A DNA stretch of 64,000 nt from Fusobacterium varium (lineage in GTDB: Bacteria > Fusobacteriota > Fusobacteriia > Fusobacteriales > Fusobacteriaceae): the NCBI GenBank assembly GCA_900637705.1, contig LR134390.1:2666001-2730000 (forward strand), in the 5' to 3' direction. The translations under genes and the position numbers were made by a program. The notes under the pieces are model-generated. The model saw only the letters and a program-made list of their open reading frames with translations. It had not been told where the DNA came from and did not search any database. Each line of letters starts with the position of its first letter. Position 1 is the stretch's first letter. Positions 56,262 to 64,000 of this stretch are shown here, piece by piece.

Positions 56262-58241
56262 TTAAAAGTTATATTTGAATCCTGCATAGAAACTTCTTCC
56301 ATCTGCTGGGTAATAAACTTTTCTTGGACCAGGAGCATAAGTAGATCTTGTTGATGTTATTGTATTGCAGTATTCTTCATCAAAAAGATTTCTCACTCCG
56401 CCATAAATCTCTAATCCATTATCAAGTGTATAAGATATATTTGCATCTATTGTTATATAATCATTGTCTTTTCCAAAATAATTATCAAAATCATCTTCAG
56501 CATATGATTTTCCAACATAATATACATCTCCATTTATTAAAAGATTATTTGTTATATTATATGTTGCCCCTATATTTCCCTGCCATTTTGCTACTCCTGC
56601 AAATTCATTTCCATCATATATTCCACTTGTTACTTTTGGTTCAACATATGAAATATTTTCTCTTAAAGTTAATTTATCAAAATAATGAATAAGTGATAAT
56701 TGTGCTCCAATTCTTCTGACAGTTCCATCAAAATTTCTATTAGTTGAAGTATTTGCATCAGTTTTATCATAATAAATTTCATTATCTGAATCTATGTAGA
56801 AAACAGATGTTGAAATAACTGTATTACTAACCATATCTCTTATTCCAAGTTCATAAACATCATTTTCTTGAGTTTTTACATCTCCCGACCAAGCTCCAGC
56901 ATCTCCTATAGTTGGTGTTCTTATTGCCCTTGTATAATTAAAATAAACATTTCCACTATCAGAATATAAATAGTTTGCTCCCAACTCAAAGCTATCATTA
57001 TTTGAATAATCTGAAGAATGAGGAGTTATTTCTTGTAAAACCCAACCAGCCCCATAAGTTTTTGTACTATACTTATATTTAACTTTTTCTCTCCTATACC
57101 CTTGAGTCAGCTGTAATTTCCCAAATGTAGTTTTATTCATTATGTATCCAGCATATGATTCTCTCTCATCATCTGGTGCTTTTTGGATTTTACCATTTAC
57201 AAATACAGGAGTTTTAAATTCTCTATTTCCATCTCTATAATCTCCACCTATGATAATATAACTATTTTCTTCATAAGAATATTTTAATTGTGGTTTTATA
57301 TAATATTCTTTTGTAAGTTGATTTTGATTCTTACTTTCATCTTCATAATAACCTCCATAAACTAATAAATCTAATTTATTAGTTAATTTTTTATTATAAG
57401 ATAAATTCCAAATATCAGTTATATTATGCATAACTCCACCATAACTTCCAGGTTTAGTTGGATCTTTATCATATTGATTTTTTTCTAAGTAACCAGTATA
57501 ATAATCTTTAATTTCATTATGATTATATCTTAATTCAATATTGCCATCTTTTAAAAGATACTTACCTCTTAACCAAACTGACTCTCTTTTATCTTCATCA
57601 TTTTTATAGTCAGTATTTCTATCTCTATAATCCATACTTGAGTATCCTGAATATGAAGCATTTAATAATAATTTATCTCCAATTTTAGTTCCATAACTTA
57701 GATTTGCTCTTGTAGTTTCCCAAGAACCAGCTTCTAGTCCAACACTTCCATAGTTTATTTTGTTTTCTGGTGCTTTTGTAATAATATTTACAACTCCTCC
57801 AATAGCACCATCACCATACATAACAGCTCCTCCACCTTGAATAACTTCAATTCTTTCTACTTCTGCAATTGGAATTTGATTTATATTAAATCCCGCTACG
57901 CCATTTAAAGGTATTCCATCTAAAAGTACTATTGTATTATATTTTGCTGTTGCTCCTGATCCTCTTAAGTCTATCATTGGAGAAGCTCCATCCATTTTTC
58001 TGATTGTAACACCAGGAACTCCTTTCAAAGCTTCATCAACAGTTGCTGCTCCTCTCTCTTTAATTTCCTCACTTGTTATCACAGTTGCATTTTTGGCTGT
58101 TTCATGAATTGAAGATCCAAAACTTTCTCCTGTTGTTATCACTGTTTCATTAAGTCTTTGACTGGCAATATTTTCCTCTGCCATTGCTGTCATTGATGTT
58201 CCAACTGCTAATATAGCAGCTAACATTAAAGTTTTTTTCAT
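56262..58241 (-). CDS. TonB-dependent outer-membrane receptor (BtuB-like)
   Basis: 659 aa from the ATG at 58241, behind GGGAGG. The signal peptide is MKKTLMLAAILAVGTSMTAM followed by AEEN. A TonB-box-like ETVITTG lies near residue 33. The plug domain follows (ATVDEALKGVPGVTIRKMD and VERIEVIQGGGAVMYGDGAIGGVVNIITK), then a beta-barrel of alternating strands ending in Phe (GFKYNF). It brings a large ligand across the outer membrane. Control by the cobalamin riboswitch and linkage with cbiZ point to corrinoids. First gene of the operon. Confidence 0.93.
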   Translation of the reverse strand: MKKTLMLAAILAVGTSMTAMAEENIASQRLNETVITTGESFGSSIHETAKNATVITSEEIKERGAATVDEALKGVPGVTIRKMDGASPMIDLRGSGATAKYNTIVLLDGIPLNGVAGFNINQIPIAEVERIEVIQGGGAVMYGDGAIGGVVNIITKAPENKINYGSVGLEAGSWETTRANLSYGTKIGDKLLLNASYSGYSSMDYRDRNTDYKNDEDKRESVWLRGKYLLKDGNIELRYNHNEIKDYYTGYLEKNQYDKDPTKPGSYGGVMHNITDIWNLSYNKKLTNKLDLLVYGGYYEDESKNQNQLTKEYYIKPQLKYSYEENSYIIIGGDYRDGNREFKTPVFVNGKIQKAPDDERESYAGYIMNKTTFGKLQLTQGYRREKVKYKYSTKTYGAGWVLQEITPHSSDYSNNDSFELGANYLYSDSGNVYFNYTRAIRTPTIGDAGAWSGDVKTQENDVYELGIRDMVSNTVISTSVFYIDSDNEIYYDKTDANTSTNRNFDGTVRRIGAQLSLIHYFDKLTLRENISYVEPKVTSGIYDGNEFAGVAKWQGNIGATYNITNNLLINGDVYYVGKSYAEDDFDNYFGKDNDYITIDANISYTLDNGLEIYGGVRNLFDEEYCNTITSTRSTYAPGPRKVYYPADGRSFYAGFKYNF

Positions 58242-58276
58242 TATTTCCTCCCAGATATTTGTATTTTTTACCAAAC

Positions 58277-58317
58277 AAAAAAACTCTGATTAGGTAAAAC
58301 ATTTTACCTAACCAGAG
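58277..58317 (-). terminator. Expression-platform terminator of the cobalamin riboswitch
   Basis: On the minus strand CTCTGGTTAGGTAAAA pairs with TTTTACCTAATCAGAG (one G-U pair) and is followed by seven T. It lies between the riboswitch and the receptor start. Confidence 0.9.
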
Positions 58318-58370
58318 CACCAATTTTGGAGTAATGAAAAAATACATCAAACATATCTCTCATATATATT

Positions 58371-58520
58371 AATTGGTAAGTCTTCTGACTCAGCTTCATC
58401 CTACTCTCACGCCTTCCCAGTTTCCCAGTGACATCTTTGTGATTTCGTCCACTATACAGCAGCTTGCGCTGTGGGGGATTCTCACCCCTCTTCCTCTATT
58501 AAGCTTGTTTGCACCTAATT
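58371..58520 (-). promoter_or_regulatory. Cobalamin riboswitch
   Basis: The minus strand carries the class I pattern in order: AGGTGC, GGTGAGAATCCCCCACAGCG, GCTGCTGTA, CACTGGG...CTGGGAAGGCG, GATGAAGCTGAGTCAGAAGAC. The last block is the B12 box (about 58380-58400). Cobalamin binding should favour the downstream terminator and reduce expression of the uptake and chelatase operon. Confidence 0.96.
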
Positions 58521-58545
58521 ATCTTTTTGTTTCATTCTAATTTTA

Positions 58546-58574
58546 ATAGTATATTATCAAAACAAAATTGTCAA
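58546..58574 (-). promoter_or_regulatory. Promoter of the riboswitch operon
   Basis: TTGACA (58569-58574) and TACTAT (58546-58551) on the minus strand are 17 nt apart. The expected start lies about 20 nt before the riboswitch. Confidence 0.7.
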
Positions 58575-58885
58575 GTACATTATAGTTATTAACTTGTTTT
58601 TATAAATTTAAACTATATATAATTTAAAGATTACATTTATAATTATTTTTTCAAAAAACTTTTATTAAAAGGAATGTAGTAATTTCATAATATTAGCATT
58701 CATTCTTTTTTTTAATGATAAGTATCAGTTTTTAATATTATAAATTTAATTTTTTATTTAAAATAAACTTAAATTCATTACATAATATATATTTTACATA
58801 TATTATTTTTTCAAAAATAAAATTATTTTGTTTTCAAAGTTTATGTTATATTATAATTATCGAGATAAAATAAAGGAGGATATTT
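58575..58885 (+). promoter_or_regulatory. Control region of the second importer operon
   Basis: AT-rich, no gene. A plus-strand promoter, TTGTTT (58828-58833) and TATAAT (58852-58857) with an 18-nt spacer, precedes the binding-protein gene. TGATA-AG-TATCA (58716-58727) resembles part of a Fur-type site but lies about 110 nt upstream of the promoter. No riboswitch is seen on this strand. Confidence 0.45.
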
Positions 58886-59818
58886 ATGAAAAAAATTGCA
58901 ATAATTTTATTTACAACTTTTAGTACAATACTTTTTGCTTTTACCAATTCTCAAGAAATCAATGGTGTCAAATATGACTTTAATTTTGATAAGGCTCCTC
59001 AAAGAGCTGTAAGTATGTCACAGTTCACTACTGAGATAATGTTAAAATTAGGTCTTAAAAATAATATGGCTGGGACAGCATTTCTAGAAGAAGAAATATA
59101 TCCATCTGTTGCTTCTGATTATAAACAGGTTCCTGTATTAGCTGAAAAATGGCCTTCTTTAGAAGAACTTTTAGCTGCTGATCCTGATTTTGTTACTGGG
59201 TGGGAAGTTGCCTTTAAAAAGGGTGTAGATTCAAAAATGATTGCTAAAAATAATATAAATATATTTGTTCCTCAGTCATCAATAGATTTCAATGCTGATT
59301 TGGACACTTTATTCAATGACTTTTTAATGTTTGGAAAAATATTTAATAAAGAAAAAGAAGCTCAAGATTATGTTAATTCTGAAAAAGCAAGAGTTGAAAA
59401 TATAAAAAAAAGTACAACTGGAAAAAAAGAATTTACATATTTTATTTATGATTCTGGAACAGATAAAGCATTCACTGTTTTTGAAGGATTTACACCTAAT
59501 CTTTTAAAATTAATAAATGGAAAAAATATTTTATCTGGTAAAGGTGTAGAAAAAACTTGGGGTGAAACAAGCTGGGAAGATGTAATAGCAGCAGACCCAG
59601 ATTATTTCATAATAGTAGACTACAGTACTGGAATAAGAGAAGAAACTGATTCTGAAAGTAAAATAAAAGCTATTAAAGCAAATCCTAAATTAAATGGACT
59701 TAAAGCTGTAAAAAATGATAAATTTATAAGAGTAAAACTAGCTGAAATTGTTCCTGGAATAAGAAATGTTGATTTTTTTGAAAGAGTTGCAAAGGAAGTA
59801 TATCAAGTAAATGAATAA
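58886..59818 (+). CDS. Second periplasmic metal-complex binding protein
   Basis: 310 aa. Signal peptide MKKIAIILFTTFSTILFAF, then the class III fold: RAVSMSQFTTEIMLKLGLKNNMAG, LLAADPDFVTGWEV, and the YFIYDSGTDKAFTVFEGF block in the C-terminal lobe. This form (ABC-type iron or cobalamin complex binding, FepB/BtuF) is not closely similar to the protein at 55301-56176. It is the first of a three-gene importer divergent from the riboswitch operon. The ligand is unknown; corrinoid, haem or siderophore are possible. Start after AAGGAGG. Confidence 0.88.
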   Translation: MKKIAIILFTTFSTILFAFTNSQEINGVKYDFNFDKAPQRAVSMSQFTTEIMLKLGLKNNMAGTAFLEEEIYPSVASDYKQVPVLAEKWPSLEELLAADPDFVTGWEVAFKKGVDSKMIAKNNINIFVPQSSIDFNADLDTLFNDFLMFGKIFNKEKEAQDYVNSEKARVENIKKSTTGKKEFTYFIYDSGTDKAFTVFEGFTPNLLKLINGKNILSGKGVEKTWGETSWEDVIAADPDYFIIVDYSTGIREETDSESKIKAIKANPKLNGLKAVKNDKFIRVKLAEIVPGIRNVDFFERVAKEVYQVNE

Positions 59819-60845
59819 AAAAAATAGAATATTAATCCTAGCACTTCTTTCATTAATAATCTGTATCTTATGTATAGGATTTGGTTCAGTAAAAATACCC
59901 AGCAGTCATGTTTTTAAAATAATTGTAAACAAAATAATAAGAAATGAATATTTTTCTATTGAATGGAAAAAAACTATTGAAAATATTATATGGAATATAA
60001 GAGTACCTAGAGTAATACTTGCTTTTATTACAGGAGCTTCTCTTTCTCTTGTAGGAATAGTGATGCAGACTATAACAAAAAATAATCTTGCCGAACCTTA
60101 TATATTAGGAATATCAAGTGGAGCCTCAGCAGGAGCAGTTTCTGTAATAATCCTTAGTAATTCATACGCATTTCTAAGATTAATAACAATAGAGCAGGGA
60201 GCATTTATCGGTGCTCTCCTCTCTATTTCAGCTGTCTTTTTAATAAGTTCTAAACAGATTTTTAATGGAAGTAGTTTAATATTAACTGGTGTAGGTGTAT
60301 CTGCATTTTTTTCAGCCTGTACCACTGTTATTATTTACAGCAGTAAAAATAACTCTCAGCTAGTAACTGCAATGTTTTGGATGACAGGAAGCTTAAGTTC
60401 AGCATCATGGGATGAACTTTTCTATCCAACTCTATTTTTATTAGTTATTCTTATTATAATAATTATTTATTCATATGAACTGGATATTCTTCTCATGGGT
60501 GACAGCAGTGCTAAAGCATTAGGCATCAATACTGCATGGATAAAATTATTTCTGATAGTAATTTCTACTCTTCTTGTATCTGTAATAGTTTCCCTTACAG
60601 GAATAATAGGTTTTATTGGTTTAGTTATTCCGCATATTTCAAGAAAAATAATAGGGTATAAACACAAAGCTTTAGCTATTTTTTCTGTTTTTGCTGGCGG
60701 GCTGTTTCTAGTGCTTTCTGATACATTTGCTAGAACATACTTTTCTCCAGAAGAGATGCCTATTGGAGTAATAACAGCATTTTGTGGAACTCCATTATTT
60801 CTTTGGATAATAAGAAAGAACTATTCATATGGAGGAAAAGAATGA
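59811..60845 (+). CDS. Second FecCD-type ABC permease
   Basis: 344 aa, about ten membrane helices. The motifs are IRVPRVILAFITGASLSLVGIVMQTITKNNLAEPYILGISSGAS and GIIGFIGLVIPHISRKIIGYK. The start overlaps the binding-protein stop by 8 nt. It pairs with the ATPase that follows. Confidence 0.92.
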   Translation: MNKKNRILILALLSLIICILCIGFGSVKIPSSHVFKIIVNKIIRNEYFSIEWKKTIENIIWNIRVPRVILAFITGASLSLVGIVMQTITKNNLAEPYILGISSGASAGAVSVIILSNSYAFLRLITIEQGAFIGALLSISAVFLISSKQIFNGSSLILTGVGVSAFFSACTTVIIYSSKNNSQLVTAMFWMTGSLSSASWDELFYPTLFLLVILIIIIIYSYELDILLMGDSSAKALGINTAWIKLFLIVISTLLVSVIVSLTGIIGFIGLVIPHISRKIIGYKHKALAIFSVFAGGLFLVLSDTFARTYFSPEEMPIGVITAFCGTPLFLWIIRKNYSYGGKE

Positions 60846-61594
60846 TACTGATAAAAAATTTATCTTATGTTCAAAATGGAAAATATATTTTAAAAAATAT
60901 AAATATTGATATAAAACAAAATTGTGTTACAGGAATATTAGGACCTAATGGTTCTGGGAAAACTACTCTTTTAAAACATATAATTAAAGAACTTCCAAGT
61001 AAAAATAATATTTTTATTGATGGAGAAAATATTGAAAAAATCCCAAGAAAAAATTTTGCAAGAAAAATATCTTTTGTAGAGCAAAGTTTTACTGGAATAG
61101 AAGAAATAACAATAGAAGATATTGTAAAAATGGGAAGATATCCATATAAAAAAACATTCTTCAATTATAGTACCAAAGATAAAAATATAGTAGATGAAGT
61201 TCTTTTACTTTTTCAGTTAAAAGAATTAAAAGACAAAAGAGCTGGAAAAGTATCAGGAGGAGAATTAAAAAGAGCTTTTATCGCAAAAGCATTTGCTCAG
61301 CAAAGTGAAATTATGCTTTTAGATGAACCTATAAATCATTTAGATATAAAACATCAACTTGATTTAATGAAACTTTTAAAAAATATGAAAAACAAAACAA
61401 TTATTTTTTCTATACACAATATTGATTTAGCCCTAAAATTCTGTGATGATATAATTCTCATGAAAGATGGAGAAATCACAGCTTATGGTGAAACTCAAAA
61501 AATATTGACCCCTCCAAAAATAAAAGAAATATTTGAAGTAGATGCTTCTATAAAAAATATAGAAAATGAAAATATTATTATTTATAAACAGTAA
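60842..61594 (+). CDS. Second FecE-type ABC ATPase
   Basis: 250 aa from the ATG at 60842, which overlaps the permease stop as ATGA and has GGAGG before it; a longer frame to 60782 lies inside the permease gene. Walker A GPNGSGKTTLLKHI, signature GKVSGGELKRAFIAKA, Walker B IMLLDEPINHLDIKHQ. It energises the second importer. Confidence 0.92.
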   Translation: MILIKNLSYVQNGKYILKNINIDIKQNCVTGILGPNGSGKTTLLKHIIKELPSKNNIFIDGENIEKIPRKNFARKISFVEQSFTGIEEITIEDIVKMGRYPYKKTFFNYSTKDKNIVDEVLLLFQLKELKDKRAGKVSGGELKRAFIAKAFAQQSEIMLLDEPINHLDIKHQLDLMKLLKNMKNKTIIFSIHNIDLALKFCDDIILMKDGEITAYGETQKILTPPKIKEIFEVDASIKNIENENIIIYKQ

Positions 61595-61596
61595 AT

Positions 61597-61657
61597 AAAA
61601 AACTCTCTGATATTAATTTATTACTTGTAATTTTTTAATAATCAAGAGAGTTTTTTT
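61597..61657. terminator. Bidirectional terminator between the second importer and the second cobN
   Basis: AAAAAACTCTCT/AGAGAGTTTTTT arms enclose a 36-nt AT-rich loop. The genes are convergent and T-runs lie on both sides. Confidence 0.8.
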
Positions 61658-61687
61658 ATTAAAATATTTTCTTAATTTTAATATTTT

Positions 61688-64000
61688 TTATTCCTCATAT
61701 TCCTCAATATCCCCTTCTATACTCATATATATTTTTCTTAGTTCATTGAGTTTTTCATGCGAAGCATTCCACATTCCTCTTTGTTCAGCTTCTAATAATC
61801 TTTCAGTAATATTCAATAAAGCATGAGGATTGTTTTCTTTTATCCATTCTCTATTCTCAATATTTTCCACATATTTTTCAGTTATTTTATCATACATCCA
61901 ATTTTCTGCTACTTCTGCAGTAGCATCCCATCCAAATACAATATCCACCATGGCACTCACTTCCATAGCTCCTTTATAACCATGCCTTTTCAATCCTTCA
62001 AACCATTTTGGATTTAAAATTCTTGATCTCATTATCCTTGCTGTTTCTTCATTTAAACTTTTTATTTTTACATTATTAGGATCACTGGTATTTCCACTAT
62101 ATGATTTCGCTTCTTTTCCACTGGCATATTTTACTGCTGCTGTTAACCCACCATGATAAGCATAATAATCATCACTCTCCAGCATATCTAATTCCACTGA
62201 TGCTTCATTTTTTACTGTAATATCTACATTTTGCAGTCTTTTTACAAACATATTTTCTAGTTTTGTTCCATGATAATTGCTGCTGTAGGCATGACTGCTC
62301 CAATTTATATATGCTCGACCTAAATCATCCCTTGTTTCCCATTGCTGTGATTCTATTAATACTCTTACTCCTGTTCCATATGTTCCTGGAGGGCATCCAA
62401 ATATTCTAACTTTAGATAAATTTTCAGCATCACTAAAACTGTATCCATCTTTCAATAGTTTTTCTATATCATCTTTTAGGTTCTTTTTTATATAGTTTAT
62501 TTCATCGCTCTCGTCTAATTGAGAAACTATGTTTACAGCATCCTCTAAAAGTTTAATCAAAGTAGGAAATGTATCTCTAAACAATCCAGATATTCTCAAA
62601 GTTACATCTATACGAGGTCTTTTTAATTCTTCATAAGGAATAACTTCTAATCCTATTACTCTATCTCCATTATTCAGCCATATTGGTCTTACCCCCATGA
62701 GATATAATGCTTCAGCTATATCATCTCCATTGGTTTTTATTGTATCTCCACTATATAAAATCATAGCAATACTCTTTGGAAGTTCTCCCTCGTCCTGAAT
62801 ATATCTTTTCATAAGTTCATCTGCCAGTTTTATTCCTACTTTCCAAGAGGCTCTTGATGGAATTTTATATGGATCAATGGAATAAAAATTTGTTCCTGTA
62901 GGAAGAATATTTATATTACCTCTTGTAGGATATCCTGACTGTCCTGGAATAATAAACTTTCCATTAGCACCATTTACTATACTTTTCTTTTCTCTTTTTG
63001 TTTCTATAATTTTAGGGAGAATAACTTCTAAAATATTTTTTTCTAAAGTAACAATATAACTTTCATCTATTATTTTATACTCTGTATTTTTTTCAACTAC
63101 ATATTTATATTTCTTTTCTCCCAGTATCTCTTTTATTATATTCTCTGTTATATTTCTAATTTCAGCTATTACCATTAAATTGGTTTTTCCTTTATGATGA
63201 TACTTATAAGGATTTTCTTTCAAAACTTCTATATCATATCCCAAGCTCTTCCCCACTGCTTCATCTGCTGCCATCATTCCACAATTTTCAATTCTTAATA
63301 AAGCATATATCAATGATGCAAGTCTTTCTCCCTCTGGAGCTTCTCCTAATATATGAAGTCCATCTTTTATTATTGAACTTTTTAGTTCTTCTATATATGA
63401 ATGAAGTTTATTTATAAAAAGAGAATAATTTTTTCTTATATCTTCTTCAGTAATATTCATATCTAAATTATAATTATATTCAAGTACTCTTTTTATTATG
63501 GCTTCTTTCAACTCTATTACCTTAGAATCTTTTCCTAACTCAGCTAAATAATATTGCTTAATTAAATCGTCCATTTCTTCTATATCTTCATATTCTCCAG
63601 AAAGTGTAAGAACAGGAATCATGTATGAAATCAATACTGCATTGCTCCTTCTTTTAGCTTGCAGTCCTTCTCCAGAAATATTTATTGAATAAGGATATAG
63701 GTGTGGAATATCATCTATATTAAAATCTGGACAGCATTTATTACTTAAACCTACTTCTTTTCCTGGAAGCCACTCCAAAGTTCCATGAGTTCCCACATGA
63801 TAAATTACATCTGCTTTAAAAACTTCTTTTATCCATTTATAAAAAGAATAATATTGATGAGGAATAATAAAATCTGTACTATGATATATCTCTTCTGCTT
63901 TTTCTTCCATTCCTCTTGAAGGCTGTAATCCTATAAACACATTTCCATTAAGAATTCCTGGTACTGGGAATACATTTTCATAAATCATAAATTCTCCAGG
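61688..64000 (-). CDS. Second CobN-type chelatase large subunit (5' part beyond window)
   Basis: The last 770 codons are visible and the frame is open to the right edge. It is clearly homologous to the cobN at 48662-52398 along its whole length (GPGEF at the edge, YHVGTHGTLEWLPGKEVGLS, EGLQAKRRSNAVLISYMIP, GDDIAEALYLMGVRPIW, FGCPPGTYGTGVRVLI, ending SIEGDIEEYEE). Unlike the first copy it has no frame problem in this part. No second ChlI/ChlD set is seen, so both CobN proteins may share the same motor. Different tetrapyrroles or metals for the two copies are possible. Confidence 0.93.
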   Translation of the reverse strand, partial: PGEFMIYENVFPVPGILNGNVFIGLQPSRGMEEKAEEIYHSTDFIIPHQYYSFYKWIKEVFKADVIYHVGTHGTLEWLPGKEVGLSNKCCPDFNIDDIPHLYPYSINISGEGLQAKRRSNAVLISYMIPVLTLSGEYEDIEEMDDLIKQYYLAELGKDSKVIELKEAIIKRVLEYNYNLDMNITEEDIRKNYSLFINKLHSYIEELKSSIIKDGLHILGEAPEGERLASLIYALLRIENCGMMAADEAVGKSLGYDIEVLKENPYKYHHKGKTNLMVIAEIRNITENIIKEILGEKKYKYVVEKNTEYKIIDESYIVTLEKNILEVILPKIIETKREKKSIVNGANGKFIIPGQSGYPTRGNINILPTGTNFYSIDPYKIPSRASWKVGIKLADELMKRYIQDEGELPKSIAMILYSGDTIKTNGDDIAEALYLMGVRPIWLNNGDRVIGLEVIPYEELKRPRIDVTLRISGLFRDTFPTLIKLLEDAVNIVSQLDESDEINYIKKNLKDDIEKLLKDGYSFSDAENLSKVRIFGCPPGTYGTGVRVLIESQQWETRDDLGRAYINWSSHAYSSNYHGTKLENMFVKRLQNVDITVKNEASVELDMLESDDYYAYHGGLTAAVKYASGKEAKSYSGNTSDPNNVKIKSLNEETARIMRSRILNPKWFEGLKRHGYKGAMEVSAMVDIVFGWDATAEVAENWMYDKITEKYVENIENREWIKENNPHALLNITERLLEAEQRGMWNASHEKLNELRKIYMSIEGDIEEYEE

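Noticed and set aside
60782-60841. Longer start for the second ABC ATPase
   Set aside because: The extra codons lie within the permease gene; the ATG at 60842 has GGAGG and the usual ATGA overlap.

Overview
The window looks like a chromosomal segment of a Fusobacterium, probably one of the large-genome species (varium/ulcerans/mortiferum type). The DNA is very AT-rich. Genes use strong AGGAGG-type ribosome sites and resemble Firmicutes genes, including the rplU-prp-rpmA order with an N-terminally extended L27. Yet a TonB-dependent receptor with a signal peptide shows that the cell has an outer membrane. The species is inferred from gene content and was not tested.

Layout. 1-2781: alpha-glucoside module (GH4 hydrolase, PTS EIICB, RpiR regulator). 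2891-4219: Na+/H+ antiporter. 4444-9523: mannose-family PTS operon ending in a cytoplasmic sulfatase, with a divergent DeoR regulator. 9579-16968: citrate-lyase-like operon (citF, citE, citD, HpcH aldolase, M20 amidohydrolase, YfcC transporter) with a divergent LysR regulator. 17117-21945: sigma-54 activator, then a -24/-12 promoter and a three-gene operon (3-hydroxyacyl dehydrogenase, beta-keto acid cleavage enzyme, AtoE-type carrier). 22014-23055: rplU-prp-rpmA. 23228-29877: LacI-controlled ribose-type ABC sugar operon with an isomerase and an oxidoreductase. 30049-31265: tcdA and flavodoxin, followed by a 293-bp palindromic element. 31556-34912: ileS with an isoleucine-rich leader peptide and a terminator. 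35075-42978: MATE pumps, an orphan DhaM, an S24-type repressor, the Smr-aroF-pgeF operon and a nitrilase. 43294-64000: corrinoid island.

The corrinoid island is the most distinctive region. A cobalamin riboswitch (58371-58520) with a terminator heads an operon that encodes a TonB receptor, a BtuFCD-type importer, CbiZ, a CobN-type chelatase, a radical SAM/SPASM enzyme, ChlI- and ChlD-type chelatase motors, a TIM-barrel protein and a NifX-type protein. A second BtuFCD-type importer and a second cobN lie next to it. The set suggests uptake and remodelling of corrinoids or a related metallo-tetrapyrrole.

A caution applies to the whole window. Twelve genes are interrupted, and all sixteen breaks are repaired by adding one A to an A-run of 5-7 nt in the coding strand. 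After that correction every complete gene is a whole number of codons and reads through as one family member. I therefore annotate these as intact genes with probable consensus errors and not as pseudogenes.

Two RNA-level controls stand out: the ileS leader (peptide MALRVAIIIIISIICFQ followed by a terminator) and the cobalamin riboswitch. I saw no tRNA or rRNA gene, CRISPR array, transposase gene or prophage.
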